Source: Cytophagaceae bacterium (GTDB taxonomy: Bacteria; Bacteroidota; Bacteroidia; Cytophagales; Spirosomataceae). From it: a stretch of DNA of 64,000 nt. This document shows, in pieces, positions 9,028-18,624 of the stretch. Both the position numbers and the translations under genes were made by a program. Position 1 is the first letter of the stretch. Each line of letters starts with the position of its first letter. Location: assembly GCA_027491315.1 (NCBI GenBank), contig JAIXWL010000011.1, positions 55,860 to 119,859 on the forward strand. Direction: 5' to 3'. The notes beneath the pieces are model-generated. The model searched no databases, had not been told where the DNA came from, and saw only the letters and a program-made list of their open reading frames with translations.

Positions 9028-10221
9028 CTATCTTTTTTTAATTTTAGTTACATAATCATACACATTAATACCCTCCTCTTCAACAAAGGCGCGGTTTAGG
9101 CTTTGAACAGAACTGTAGCCCGACTGCTGAGCCACTAAATCCAAGTCCATCTCTTTATCGTTCTTTAATAAGCTTTTGGCATATTCAATACGCAGTTGGC
9201 TACGCAATGAAGTGAACTTAGATTTGATGATGTAATTAAAGCAATAATAAATGTGGTGTTTGGGAAGGTCTAGTTTAGAAGCCAACATATCCACATTAAA
9301 TTCTGGGTCCAAATACCATTTCTCATCATGGATGCTATCTAATATGCGAATCGCATCCTCTTTAAGCGGATCGTCAGATTTATGGACATATTTGTATATT
9401 TCTGCGGCATTCAAAAAATGATCAAATGATTTCCTTTTCTTTTTGACAATCGGAATTCCATATAATACCTGAGGAAAAATGACAATCAGTAAAGGAATCA
9501 TCAGGAAGGCAATCATGACGATTAAAGTCAGCGGTGAATGCATGACTGTTTGCTTTGGAACATTAGGCGTATTCATAAAGACTAATGCTCCCGCCAGGTA
9601 ACTCAATGCAGCGAAGGTAACTACCGTCAAAAGTAGGATTAACCACTTTTTCATTAATATACGATGGCTATCCGGCAACGCATTTCGGTATAACTCATTG
9701 CTATGCTCACGGTACATTTTGATGATAATAATGATATAAACCAACATAACAATGGGTCTTCCAATCATATTGAAATTACTTGGATATAACCAACCCAGAT
9801 TTAAATTTTTCAGATAATTGGGATCAGCTAATATAGCATTTGCCAATTCTAATGCTTCACTCCATGGGCGTAAAAAACTGGGAAATACGTTAATCAGGGC
9901 AATGAAAAAGGGTAAATAATGTAGGTAATCTATTGGATAAATTTTGGAATTATCTAACAAGGTACTACGGAAGTAGAAATATAAAAATGGACCTACTAAA
10001 TAATAGGTAGGAATACTATACACCCCCATGAAAATCAACATGGTAGGGGAATTGCTAGCAAAAATACTATAATGTAGTAATCCAAAAAGTGCAATCACAA
10101 CCAATACGCCAGACAAATAAATCGTATTTCGGTTGACCCTAAAATTAAAGACAGCCAATACCAGTGAAACCACTAGTTTGAAAAGGACCAAGAAGATCAA
10201 CATGCCATCCATAAAATGCAA
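9028..10221 (-). CDS. Membrane-anchored AraC-family transcriptional regulator
   Basis: 397 residues. The N-terminal half (about 1-255) contains some seven hydrophobic segments, including a long IIIII stretch, and the C-terminal about 100 residues form an AraC-type double helix-turn-helix (ending LVAQQSGYSSVQSLNRAF). This architecture, a polytopic membrane sensor fused to a DNA-binding domain, is common in Bacteroidota and senses an unknown ligand. A 460-bp gap with an inverted repeat lies upstream and may hold its own control region. Confidence 0.82.
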   Translation of the reverse strand: MHFMDGMLIFLVLFKLVVSLVLAVFNFRVNRNTIYLSGVLVVIALFGLLHYSIFASNSPTMLIFMGVYSIPTYYLVGPFLYFYFRSTLLDNSKIYPIDYLHYLPFFIALINVFPSFLRPWSEALELANAILADPNYLKNLNLGWLYPSNFNMIGRPIVMLVYIIIIIKMYREHSNELYRNALPDSHRILMKKWLILLLTVVTFAALSYLAGALVFMNTPNVPKQTVMHSPLTLIVMIAFLMIPLLIVIFPQVLYGIPIVKKKRKSFDHFLNAAEIYKYVHKSDDPLKEDAIRILDSIHDEKWYLDPEFNVDMLASKLDLPKHHIYYCFNYIIKSKFTSLRSQLRIEYAKSLLKNDKEMDLDLVAQQSGYSSVQSLNRAFVEEEGINVYDYVTKIKKR

Positions 10222-10681
10222 AATTGTTATAATTTTATTTTATTGTTTATTCATCATGTGAAGCAATGGGGCATAAATGCTTCATCATGATGAAAAATCA
10301 TTCCAAATTAAATCAAAAAAATTAAGCTAGAACAACAGGTGAATTTGCAATTCTTTTATAAAATGTCGGATCCAAATACTGGAAAGACATATTAAACGCT
10401 AATAAAGAACACGGAGTATAAACCCCTTTTCAAATTACCAAAGCAATAATTGTCAAATTTAGGTGACAATCTTTGTTTAGACTAATTTTAGTTACTGATT
10501 TTTGTCATCAAAAATACATTTTGACTTATTTTTTACAGAAGGATAATAGGTTTAAGCTAGTCATTACCAAATTTATAAAGGCGAATTATCTAAAAATCAA
10601 AATTTAATAATGGATGTAAACCCAAAACCCAAGATTCAAGAAAATAACAATACGCTATGTTAATTTTTACCTATAAATAAA
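10222..10681. other. AT-rich intergenic region with one inverted repeat
   Basis: No convincing gene is seen. The notable item is the inverted repeat ATTGTCA-N8-TGACAAT (10449-10470), shaped like an operator for a dimeric regulator, and a second TTGTCAT near 10502. It lies about 230 bp upstream of the AraC-type regulator, so it could be an autoregulatory site; this is a guess. Confidence 0.3.
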
Positions 10682-10711
10682 AAAAGCCTGTAAATGTATT
10701 TACAGGCTTTT
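10682..10711 (-). terminator. Terminator downstream of tRNA-Arg
   Basis: A perfect 14-bp stem (10682-10695 with 10698-10711) around GT. On the minus strand it is followed by a run of T (the plus strand reads AAAAAA just before). It sits 14 bp after the 3' end of the tRNA. Confidence 0.85.
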
Positions 10712-10725
10712 GATTCATCTAAGTG

Positions 10726-10799
10726 TGGTCGCGTAGGGATTCGAACCCCAAACCTTCTCATCCGTAGTGAGATGCTCTATCCAATTGAGCTACGCAACC
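10726..10799 (-). tRNA. tRNA-Arg(ACG)
   Basis: The reverse strand folds as a complete cloverleaf: acceptor GGTTGCG pairs with CGCGACC (one G-U pair), the D arm is AGCTCAATTGGATAGAGC, the anticodon stem TCTCA/TGAGA encloses loop CTACGGA (anticodon ACG, reading CGN arginine), and the T arm holds GGTTCGAATCC. The discriminator base is A. CCA is not encoded and must be added by the CCA enzyme. Confidence 0.95.
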
Positions 10800-10883
10800 A
10801 ATTCCCATTCGGGACTGCAAAGGTAGAATTTCTTTGGGAATATGAAAAGACCTTGGTGAAAAAAAATGAATTTTATTCCAATT

Positions 10884-11663
10884 TTACTTCCCAATAAAAC
10901 GAGGAGCTCGTTTTTCTAAAAAGGATTTTACCCCTTCTTGGAAATCTTTGGAATAACCCGCTTCTCTTTGAGCTTCAGCTTCCATTTCTAAAATAGTTGC
11001 TAAGTCCTGATGATGAGCCTTTTGCAATTCCCTTTTCATTAAGGCCAATGCCAAAGTAGGTCGACGGGCAAATTCTTCTCCCAGCGAAATTACTCGTTGG
11101 TCCCAATTTTCCTCCTTAACCACCTCAGATACCAAACCCAAGGATTTGGCTTCTTCCGCACTAATTTTTCTTGCTGTTGCTGCTAATTCAAAGGCCTTGT
11201 GATATCCTAAGGATTGCATCAAAAATGCTGTACTGCCCGCATCTAAGGTTAAACCTATCTGTACAAACAGTTCTGCAAAATAAGCTCCTTCCTTCGCTAT
11301 GATATAATCACAAGCTAAGGCTAAAGAACATCCTGCCCCCGCAGCTGGGCCATTGATCGCGCCAATAACTGGCTTATCTAATCCTCGCAATGCCAATATC
11401 ATCGGATTATAAGTCGATCTCAAAACTGCCGCCAAATCCGAATCGCTCGTCCCTGATTTTAAATCGGCACCCGAACAAAAGGCCTTCCCTTCTCCACTTA
11501 TAATAAGCACCCTAGCAGAATCAGAAGCTTTGGCCTTTTCTGCCACATCCCGAATCTCATGAATTAAACCTGCATGCAATGCATTGTAAACCTCAGGCCG
11601 ATTTAAATGAATAGTCCAAACACCATTCACATCAAATAGTTTAAGAAATTGGTAATGCGACAT
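10884..11663 (-). CDS. Enoyl-CoA hydratase/isomerase family protein
   Basis: A 259-residue crotonase-fold enzyme, full length for the family. The oxyanion-hole motifs are present: FCSGADLKSG and the Gly-rich INGPAAGAGCSLALACD. The position of the second hydratase glutamate is occupied by AELFVQIGLTLDAGS, where Asp is more like PaaG-type isomerases (2-(1,2-epoxy-1,2-dihydrophenyl)acetyl-CoA isomerase) than classical hydratases. It acts on acyl-CoA in the cytosol. It lies 42 bp downstream of rpoN in the same direction and may be read through from it. The exact substrate is uncertain. Confidence 0.85.
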   Translation of the reverse strand: MSHYQFLKLFDVNGVWTIHLNRPEVYNALHAGLIHEIRDVAEKAKASDSARVLIISGEGKAFCSGADLKSGTSDSDLAAVLRSTYNPMILALRGLDKPVIGAINGPAAGAGCSLALACDYIIAKEGAYFAELFVQIGLTLDAGSTAFLMQSLGYHKAFELAATARKISAEEAKSLGLVSEVVKEENWDQRVISLGEEFARRPTLALALMKRELQKAHHQDLATILEMEAEAQREAGYSKDFQEGVKSFLEKRAPRFIGK

Positions 11664-11705
11664 CCTATTAATATTAGTTGAATGAATAAAAATGACCCAA
11701 GTATA

Positions 11706-13145
11706 CTATAATTTCTTCCTTAATCTTGCCACCGGTATTCCCAATTGCTCCCGGTATTTTGCCACCGTTCGCCGCTTTACCACAAAACCTTTTTCAGCTA
11801 ACAACAATTCCAAGGTTTCATCTGGATATGGTTCATGGGCTGGCTCTTGCTCAATGATTTCCTTTAATATATTTTTGACTTCCCTAGTAGATATATCCTC
11901 TCCTGACTCATGGGTGATTCCTTCTGAGAAGAAATATTTCAAAGGATAAATTCCAAAATCCGTTTGCACCGATTTGGCGGAAACTACACGAGATATCGTA
12001 GAAACATCCATTTCAATCAAAGCCGCAATATCTTTCATCTTCATAGGTTTCAAAGATGAATCATCTCCGGTCAAGAAAAATTCATATTGCTGGGCCACAA
12101 TGCTATGCATGGTTTTCAATAAAGTTCCTTGTCTTTGTTGTATTGCTTGAATAAACCATGAAGCAGCATCCAATTTATGTTTGATAAAAGTAACCGCCTC
12201 CTTAATTTCTCTTTGCTGCTTATTTCCTTGATCATAGGTTTGCAGCATCTCTTGAAATGACTTACTTACCCTTAATTCAGGAGCGTTTTTACCATTCAAC
12301 TTGATATCCAATTTCCCATGCTGGTTGGTGACCACAAAATCCGGTTGTAAATATGGGGCTAAATTACCCCCTTCTGAGCCTCCCGGTTTAGGGTTCAATC
12401 GCTTTATCAGGTTGATCGCTTTTTTAAGGTCAACTTCATCTATTCCAATTTTTTGCTGTAGCTGCGTAAAATGCTTCTTAGAAAATTCATCAAAAAACTC
12501 ATCTATTAACCGAATGGCTAACAAACAAGTCGGATGATCCGATTCTCGACGGTGCAATTGTATCGACAAACATTCCTGCAAATCCCGAGCTCCAATCCCA
12601 GCAGGATCTAAAGCTTGGATTTTCTTCAAAACACTTTCTACCTCTTCAAAATCGGTGGTAAAACCTTGAGTAAATGCCAAATCATTGACAATACTTTCAA
12701 CATTCCTTCGCAAATAGCCGTCTTCCTCCAAAGAACCTATTAACTGATGAGCTATAATTTCCTCTCGCTCATTTTTCAAAACGAAACCTATTTGCATCAA
12801 TAAATAATCCTCCGCACTGGAAACTGTGGCCATCGGCCTCTCTTTCGTTTCCTCATTGGAATCATAAGAATCTCCAGCCATTTTATAACCGGCATAGTCA
12901 TCTTGCAAATAATCCCCTATTTCTAATTCTTCACGCTCTAAATCCTCAACAGTCTCCCGCTCTTTTTCATCAAATTCATCTGAATCCTTTATTTCTAATC
13001 CTTCCTCCAGAGCTGGATTTTCCTCCAATTCCTCTTCTATCCTGGCAGCTAGCTCAGCCGTAGGTATTTGAAGCAATTTAACAAACTGAATTTGTTGTGG
13101 AGAAAGCCGCTGTTGCTGAGAAATTTTGATGGATAATCCCTGCAT
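11706..13145 (-). CDS. rpoN: RNA polymerase sigma-54 factor
   Basis: 479 residues with the three sigma-54 regions. A Gln/Leu-rich region I (LSPQQIQFVKLLQIPTAEL) contacts activators, an acidic region II (about 45-100) follows, and then come the core-binding and helix-turn-helix parts. The RpoN box RRTVAKYRE near the C-terminus recognises the -24 promoter element. It directs polymerase to promoters that need NtrC-type ATPase activators. It is divergent from asnS, with 150 bp between them. Confidence 0.96.
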   Translation of the reverse strand: MQGLSIKISQQQRLSPQQIQFVKLLQIPTAELAARIEEELEENPALEEGLEIKDSDEFDEKERETVEDLEREELEIGDYLQDDYAGYKMAGDSYDSNEETKERPMATVSSAEDYLLMQIGFVLKNEREEIIAHQLIGSLEEDGYLRRNVESIVNDLAFTQGFTTDFEEVESVLKKIQALDPAGIGARDLQECLSIQLHRRESDHPTCLLAIRLIDEFFDEFSKKHFTQLQQKIGIDEVDLKKAINLIKRLNPKPGGSEGGNLAPYLQPDFVVTNQHGKLDIKLNGKNAPELRVSKSFQEMLQTYDQGNKQQREIKEAVTFIKHKLDAASWFIQAIQQRQGTLLKTMHSIVAQQYEFFLTGDDSSLKPMKMKDIAALIEMDVSTISRVVSAKSVQTDFGIYPLKYFFSEGITHESGEDISTREVKNILKEIIEQEPAHEPYPDETLELLLAEKGFVVKRRTVAKYREQLGIPVARLRKKL

Positions 13146-13295
13146 ATCTTTAATCTAATAAACAAATATACGTCGATTTGACGGCCTGTTTTTAAAAATA
13201 CTGGTAATTCACAAATAAATAAAATTATTCCGTTTTTTGTACGTAATTTTGAGACTAGTTTGCCCCAAATGGGGGCCATTTGACCATTTATTTAT

Positions 13296-14726
13296 ATGCA
13301 AATTAAAGAATTACTTCTCCAATCCCCGAGCCAACAAACAGTCACGGTCAAAGGATGGGTTCGTACCAAACGTGTATCCTCTTCCGTAGCATTCATCGCG
13401 ATGAACGATGGTTCTACAATTCATAATATTCAGGCCGTTGTATCTGATGGTGCCGTTTCGGAAGAAACGTTAAAATTAGTTACTACAGGCTCATGCATTG
13501 CGGTAACAGGTATTTTAATTCCTTCCCAAGGACAAGGTCAATCTGTGGAAGTTCAAGTTTCTGCCATCCAGGTTTATGGTACTGCAGATCCTGAAAAATA
13601 CCCTTTACAACCCAAGAAACACTCTTTAGAATTCTTGCGGGAGATTGCTCATCTTCGCCCTAGAACCAATACTTTCTCGGCAATTTTGCGTATTCGTCAT
13701 GCCTTAGCCTTTGCTATACACCAATATTTTAACGACCATGGTTTCTTCTACTTGCATACACCTATTATAACTGGGTCTGATGCGGAAGGAGCCGGTGAAA
13801 TGTTTCGTGTCACTACATTGCCTGCCATCAACCCTCCCCTAACAGAGGACGGAAAAGTAGATTACAAGGAAGACTTTTTTGGGAAAGAGACTAATTTGAC
13901 CGTTTCGGGCCAATTAGAGGGAGAATTAGGGGCAATGGCTTTGTCAAAAATTTACACCTTCGGTCCTACTTTTCGGGCAGAAAATTCCAACACCACAAGG
14001 CACCTGGCTGAGTTTTGGATGGTGGAACCCGAAATGGCCTTTTTTGAGCTTACTGATAATATGAATTTGGCAGAGGATTTCACCAAAAGCCTAATCAGTT
14101 ATGCATTAGAAAATTGTGCGGATGATATTGCCTTCCTTGAAAAACGCTTGTTGGAGGAGGAAAAAATGAAGAAAAAAGAAGAACAATCGGAAATGACTCT
14201 TTCTGAGAAATTAAGATTTGTTTCTGAAAATACATTTGAAAGATTAACCTATACGGAAGCTATTGATATTTTATTGCAATCTAAGCCACACAAGCAAGGT
14301 AAATTTAACTACCCAGTAGCTTGGGGAATCGACTTGCAAAGTGAACATGAGCGTTATTTGGTAGAAAAACATTTTAAGAAACCTGTCATTTTAACCCATT
14401 ACCCTAAAGACATCAAAGCATTCTACATGAAATTAGAAGATGACGGCAAAACGGTACGAGCCATGGACGTTTTGTTTCCGGGAATTGGAGAAATTATTGG
14501 AGGATCTCAAAGAGAAGATAACTACGAAAAACTTCTTCAGCGGACGAAAGAAGTGGGAATTGAAGAAGATTCCATTTGGTGGTATTTGCAAACTAGACAA
14601 TTTGGTTCTGCTCCCCATGCAGGTTTTGGACTAGGTTTTGAGCGTTTGGTCTTGTTTGTAACAGGAATGAGTAATATACGAGACGTTATTCCATTCCCAA
14701 GAACTCCTAAATCAGCAGAATTTTAA
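13296..14726 (+). CDS. asnS: Asparagine--tRNA ligase
   Basis: A 476-residue class IIb aminoacyl-tRNA synthetase. The N-terminal OB fold (about 1-110) binds the anticodon and the catalytic domain carries motif 2 ([21 protein letters not shown]) and motif 3 ([15 protein letters not shown]). Ending in [10 protein letters not shown] is typical of AsnS and separates it from AspS. It charges tRNA-Asn with asparagine. It heads a tight rightward run, with the diacylglycerol kinase gene starting 1 bp after its stop. A TAATTTTG at 13244-13251 may be its -7 promoter box. Confidence 0.96.
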   Translation: MQIKELLLQSPSQQTVTVKGWVRTKRVSSSVAFIAMNDGSTIHNIQAVVSDGAVSEETLKLVTTGSCIAVTGILIPSQGQGQSVEVQVSAIQVYGTADPEKYPLQPKKHSLEFLREIAHLRPRTNTFSAILRIRHALAFAIHQYFNDHGFFYLHTPIITGSDAEGAGEMFRVTTLPAINPPLTEDGKVDYKEDFFGKETNLTVSGQLEGELGAMALSKIYTFGPTFRAENSNTTRHLAEFWMVEPEMAFFELTDNMNLAEDFTKSLISYALENCADDIAFLEKRLLEEEKMKKKEEQSEMTLSEKLRFVSENTFERLTYTEAIDILLQSKPHKQGKFNYPVAWGIDLQSEHERYLVEKHFKKPVILTHYPKDIKAFYMKLEDDGKTVRAMDVLFPGIGEIIGGSQREDNYEKLLQRTKEVGIEEDSIWWYLQTRQFGSAPHAGFGLGFERLVLFVTGMSNIRDVIPFPRTPKSAEF

Positions 14727-14727
14727 T

Positions 14728-15105
14728 ATGTTCAACCTATCCAAAGCTTTTCGCAGTATTTCCATTGCTTGGTCAGGAATTATCACCTTGATCAAGGAAG
14801 AAAATAACGCAAAAATTCACCTAGCTTCGACTATCTTAGTTGTTGTGGTAGGTATCAATGTCGGCTTCATGGCGATAGAATGGCTTTGGATAAGTTTAGC
14901 CATTGCAGGAGTATGGATGGCAGAATTGATAAATTCAGCCTTAGAAAAGATTACCGATATTGTAGCTCCTGAACACCATGCTTTGGCTAAGAAAGCAAAA
15001 GATTTTGCAGCAGGAGCTGTTTTGGTGATGGCTATTTGGGCGGCTTTTGTATTTTGCCTTATTTCCTTTCCACATCTTTGGATGCGATTGGTTTTTAGTA
15101 ATTAA
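14728..15105 (+). CDS. dgkA: Diacylglycerol/undecaprenol kinase family protein
   Basis: A 125-residue integral membrane kinase with three transmembrane segments. The active-site signature AELINSALEKITDIV followed by KKAKDFAAGAVLV matches the DgkA family. It phosphorylates diacylglycerol or undecaprenol in the inner membrane, and a Bacteroidota protein of this kind could recycle undecaprenol for cell-wall synthesis. The link to murA two genes downstream fits this. The gene is 1 bp from asnS. Confidence 0.9.
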   Translation: MFNLSKAFRSISIAWSGIITLIKEENNAKIHLASTILVVVVGINVGFMAIEWLWISLAIAGVWMAELINSALEKITDIVAPEHHALAKKAKDFAAGAVLVMAIWAAFVFCLISFPHLWMRLVFSN

Positions 15106-15120
15106 GATTGACACAACATT

Positions 15121-15777
15121 ATGAAAGAATACGGGTCTAGTGTACAAAAATTGGTCAACTACATTCTGACGATTCAGGATCGTGAGAAAAGAACCAAATA
15201 TGCCTTTCTCATGATTGAACTCATGAAACAGATTCATCCAGGCATGAAGGATAACAGCCAAGACTATTCCAAAAAGCTTTGGGATGATTTGTATATTATG
15301 TCCAACTTTCAGTTAGACGTACAAGGCCCTTATCCACCTCCATCACCAGAATCTGTTGGTAAAGCACCCAAAAAAGTGAATTATAACCAACATCACTTAA
15401 AGTTCAAACACTACGGGCGTAATGTGGAATTATTAATTCTGCGGGCCATTGCCGAAGAAAAAATAGAAGATAAAAAGATTTTAGTGGCCTACATAGCTCG
15501 CTTAATGAAAGGCTTTTATGTAACCTGGAATAAAGACACGGTGGATGACCAAGTTATTTGGCAAAACATCAAAGAAATGTCTGAAAACTTGTTAGGATCA
15601 ATCGTTGACGAATTATCACAAGAAGGATTAGGGCATGCCAAAGTGGCCAATAATGCTCGAAATGCCTACAATGCTCCAGAATATCCAAACGGATCAAACA
15701 ATAACCGTGGCGGAAATAATTATAGAAAAAACTTTAGAAATAATCGGAATTTCAATCCAAGAAATCATAAAAAATAG
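15121..15777 (+). CDS. DUF4290 domain-containing protein
   Basis: A 218-residue soluble protein recognised as the Bacteroidota family DUF4290 (motifs YILTIQDREKRTKYA and HLKFKHYGRNVELLILRA). The N-terminal about 175 residues are predicted helical. The last about 40 residues form a low-complexity Asn/Arg/Gly tail reminiscent of RNA-binding RGG-type tails. Its position directly before murA is conserved in many Bacteroidota, as far as I remember, but no function is known. Confidence 0.85.
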   Translation: MKEYGSSVQKLVNYILTIQDREKRTKYAFLMIELMKQIHPGMKDNSQDYSKKLWDDLYIMSNFQLDVQGPYPPPSPESVGKAPKKVNYNQHHLKFKHYGRNVELLILRAIAEEKIEDKKILVAYIARLMKGFYVTWNKDTVDDQVIWQNIKEMSENLLGSIVDELSQEGLGHAKVANNARNAYNAPEYPNGSNNNRGGNNYRKNFRNNRNFNPRNHKK

Positions 15778-15786
15778 TTGACCCAT

Positions 15787-17094
15787 ATGGCCTCATTTAA
15801 AGTAACAGGTGGTAGAAAATTATCAGGAGAAATTACTCCTCAAGGAGCAAAGAACGAAGCATTACAAATTTTATGTGCTGTAGTTCTTACTGCTGAACCT
15901 GTCACCATACACAATATTCCCAATATCCGTGATGTCAATCAATTAATTGATTTATTGGGAGATATGGGTGTAAAAATTCGCAGATTAAGTGAATCTAGCA
16001 TTGAATTTGATGCATCCCAAGTCAATATAGAATACCTAGAATCTGAGACATATAAAGCTAAGGCAGCCGCTTTACGTGGTTCTGTTATGTTATTGGGACC
16101 CACCTTGGCTCGTTTCAAAAAAGGCCGTATTCCTTCACCAGGAGGTGATAAAATAGGTCGTAGAAGATTGGATACTCACTTTACTGGATTCATGAAATTG
16201 GGGGCAAAATTCAATTATAGCGCCGAAGATGGTGGATTTTATGAAGTAGATGCCTCACACCTTACCGGGGCTTATATGTTATTGGATGAAGCATCGGTTA
16301 CTGGAACCGCCAATATTTTAATGGCTGCGGTTTTAGCCAAAGGGACAACCACCATTTACCATGCTGCTTGTGAACCATATATACAGCAATTATGTAAAAT
16401 GTTGAATCGTATGGGGGCCAAGATTTCGGGAATTGGTTCTAATTTATTAACCATAGAAGGAGTTGAAATCTTAGGAGGAACCGAGCATACGATGTTACCT
16501 GATATGATTGAAATTGGTTCTTTCATTGGAATGGCTGCTATGACTCAGTCAGAAATTACCATTAAAAACTGTAAAATTCCTGAGCTAGGTATTATTCCTG
16601 ATGTTTTCCGCAAACTTGGTATCAAACTGGAATTCCGTGGAGATGATATTTTTGTTCCGGCACAAGAGCATTATGAACTAGAAAACTTCATTGACGGCTC
16701 CATGTTGACCATTTCTGATCATCCTTGGCCAGGTTTTACACCCGATTTATTATCAATCATTTTGGTAACTGCTATTCAAGCAAAAGGAACCGTATTGATC
16801 CACCAAAAAATGTTTGAAAGTAGACTTTTCTTTGTGGACCGTCTAATAGAAATGGGTGCTCAAATCATCCTGTGTGATCCTCACCGCGCTACGGTAGTAG
16901 GTTTTGACAGAAAACAAAACTTGAAAGGCATACGTATGTCCTCTCCTGATATCCGTGCTGGGGTTTCTTTATTAATTGCAGCTATGTCGGCCACAGGTAC
17001 TTCAATTATTGATAACATTGAGCAAATTGACAGAGGATATCAAAACATTGATACTCGCCTAAATGCTTTAGGTGCAGAAATTGTTCGAATCTAA
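15787..17094 (+). CDS. murA: UDP-N-acetylglucosamine 1-carboxyvinyltransferase with an active-site Asp
   Basis: A 435-residue EPSP-synthase-fold enzyme that transfers enolpyruvate to UDP-GlcNAc, the first committed step of peptidoglycan synthesis. Lys22 in the GAKN motif is present. In the mobile active-site loop (PGGDKIGRRRLD) Asp121 replaces the cysteine that fosfomycin alkylates in most bacteria. The ATG at 15787 is preferred over a TTG three codons upstream, because MASFKVTGG is the usual family start. The gene begins 9 bp after DUF4290. Confidence 0.95.
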   Translation: MASFKVTGGRKLSGEITPQGAKNEALQILCAVVLTAEPVTIHNIPNIRDVNQLIDLLGDMGVKIRRLSESSIEFDASQVNIEYLESETYKAKAAALRGSVMLLGPTLARFKKGRIPSPGGDKIGRRRLDTHFTGFMKLGAKFNYSAEDGGFYEVDASHLTGAYMLLDEASVTGTANILMAAVLAKGTTTIYHAACEPYIQQLCKMLNRMGAKISGIGSNLLTIEGVEILGGTEHTMLPDMIEIGSFIGMAAMTQSEITIKNCKIPELGIIPDVFRKLGIKLEFRGDDIFVPAQEHYELENFIDGSMLTISDHPWPGFTPDLLSIILVTAIQAKGTVLIHQKMFESRLFFVDRLIEMGAQIILCDPHRATVVGFDRKQNLKGIRMSSPDIRAGVSLLIAAMSATGTSIIDNIEQIDRGYQNIDTRLNALGAEIVRI

Positions 17095-17097
17095 TAC

Positions 17098-18468
17098 ATG
17101 CAGGAAATTAGTCTTAGCGACAAAATTGTCAGTACGATAAAATTAGCATTACCTATTGTTATCGGACAATTAGGCGTGATGCTTATGGGTTTGGCTGACA
17201 CCATTCAAGTAGGACAAATGAAAACTCAGGCCGCAGAGAGCTTGGGGGCTTCTGGCATGGCGGGTTCGATTTTCTTCACAATTGCCGTGATTGGTTTAAT
17301 CTGCTTGCAGATTATTTCTCCCATGATTTCTAAAGCCGTAGCCGAGAATAATGATGCTGAATGCGGAAATCTCTTGCGAGCTGGTATTCGAGTATCCATA
17401 TTCTTATCGGTCATTACTATTTTCTTAATTGGTATTATTGGCTGGAATTATGACTTATTTCAACAAAGTGCTATCAACAAAGAATTAACCCTTCCCTATT
17501 TGGTATTAATAGCCATTTCGGTAATTCCTACCTTCCTTTTCTCAGCTTTCAAAAGCTTTTCCGACGGATTAAAACGTACGAGAATCGCCATGAATATTAC
17601 CATTATCGCCTTAGTATTAAATGTTATTGGTAATCATATCTGCATTAATGGATTAGGGCCAATTCCTGCCATGGGTTTATTTGGAGCAGGTATTTCAACT
17701 TTACTTTGTCGTATATTCATGGCTGTTTGTTTAGGATTTTATATTTTCAAATCTGGGTCATTTAAAAAATATTTAGCTAAACAAGGTACAGAACATCATC
17801 ATTGGGTTTTAGAAAAGACTATTCTGAAAGTGGGTATTCCATCTGGTTTTCAAGGATTTTTTGAAATCGCAACTTTTGGAATGGCTGTAGTCATGATGGG
17901 TTGGATTTCTTCAACGGCACAAGCTGCCCATATAGTGGCTATTAACATGGCATCTTTGACTTACATGATGGCCACAGGTATCGCCGCAGCAGGTGGAATT
18001 CATGTTGGCTCAGACATTGGAGAAAAAAATAGGATGGGAATTTACAAATCTGGTAATGCCGCATTACTACTTTCCATAGCTTTCATGGGAATTTGTGCCA
18101 TCATCATGTTTACTGGCAAACCGTGGTTAGTACGTGGATATACCCAAGAAGCTGGAGTGATAGCTATTGCCGTCAATTTAGTTACCTGGGGAGCTATATT
18201 CCAATTATTTGATGGCATACAAGCTGTTTCCTTAGGCTTACTTCGTGGATTACAAGATGTAAATATTCCAACAGCCATAACCATATTTTCATACTGGGGG
18301 GTGGGTATTCCACTCAGTTATTATTTAGGTATTTATGGTGACTTGGGGGCTGTTGGCATATGGATAGGATTAACATGTAGCTTAATTTGCTCCGCGACAT
18401 TACTCTCTTGGCGTTTTTATGCCCGTACCAAAGTCATTGATTTCGATTCTCTGAAAGTAGAAGAATAA
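17098..18468 (+). CDS. MATE family efflux transporter
   Basis: A 456-residue protein with about twelve transmembrane helices in two MatE repeats. The N-terminal segment LPIVIGQLGVMLMGLADTIQ is characteristic of the NorM/DinF group. It exports cationic drugs or metabolites in exchange for Na+ or H+. It starts 3 bp after murA, so it is co-transcribed with the cell-wall run. A long nested palindrome follows the stop. Confidence 0.9.
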   Translation: MQEISLSDKIVSTIKLALPIVIGQLGVMLMGLADTIQVGQMKTQAAESLGASGMAGSIFFTIAVIGLICLQIISPMISKAVAENNDAECGNLLRAGIRVSIFLSVITIFLIGIIGWNYDLFQQSAINKELTLPYLVLIAISVIPTFLFSAFKSFSDGLKRTRIAMNITIIALVLNVIGNHICINGLGPIPAMGLFGAGISTLLCRIFMAVCLGFYIFKSGSFKKYLAKQGTEHHHWVLEKTILKVGIPSGFQGFFEIATFGMAVVMMGWISSTAQAAHIVAINMASLTYMMATGIAAAGGIHVGSDIGEKNRMGIYKSGNAALLLSIAFMGICAIIMFTGKPWLVRGYTQEAGVIAIAVNLVTWGAIFQLFDGIQAVSLGLLRGLQDVNIPTAITIFSYWGVGIPLSYYLGIYGDLGAVGIWIGLTCSLICSATLLSWRFYARTKVIDFDSLKVEE

Positions 18469-18520
18469 TCAAAAAACTGGTAATCTAATCTATTGTATAT
18501 TTTTTTAACGATTTCAATCG

Positions 18521-18613
18521 TTTGGCTAAGGACGCTTCCTTACACTTAACTGAGCTAAATCGCTAACGCTGGCAAGGTTTAAAACCTTGACAGCGTTGCT
18601 GGCCTTAGCCAAA
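18521..18613. repeat. Nested palindrome between convergent genes
   Basis: The inner arms are 18565-18580 and 18582-18597 (AACGCTGGCAAGGTTT and its complement with one mismatch). Outer arms TTTGGCTAAGG (18521-18531) and CCTTAGCCAAA (18603-18613) match perfectly. The whole can fold into a long two-part hairpin between the MATE gene and the convergent sialidase gene. There is no T tract, so it is not a classic terminator. Confidence 0.7.
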
Positions 18614-18624
18614 AAATCCAATAT

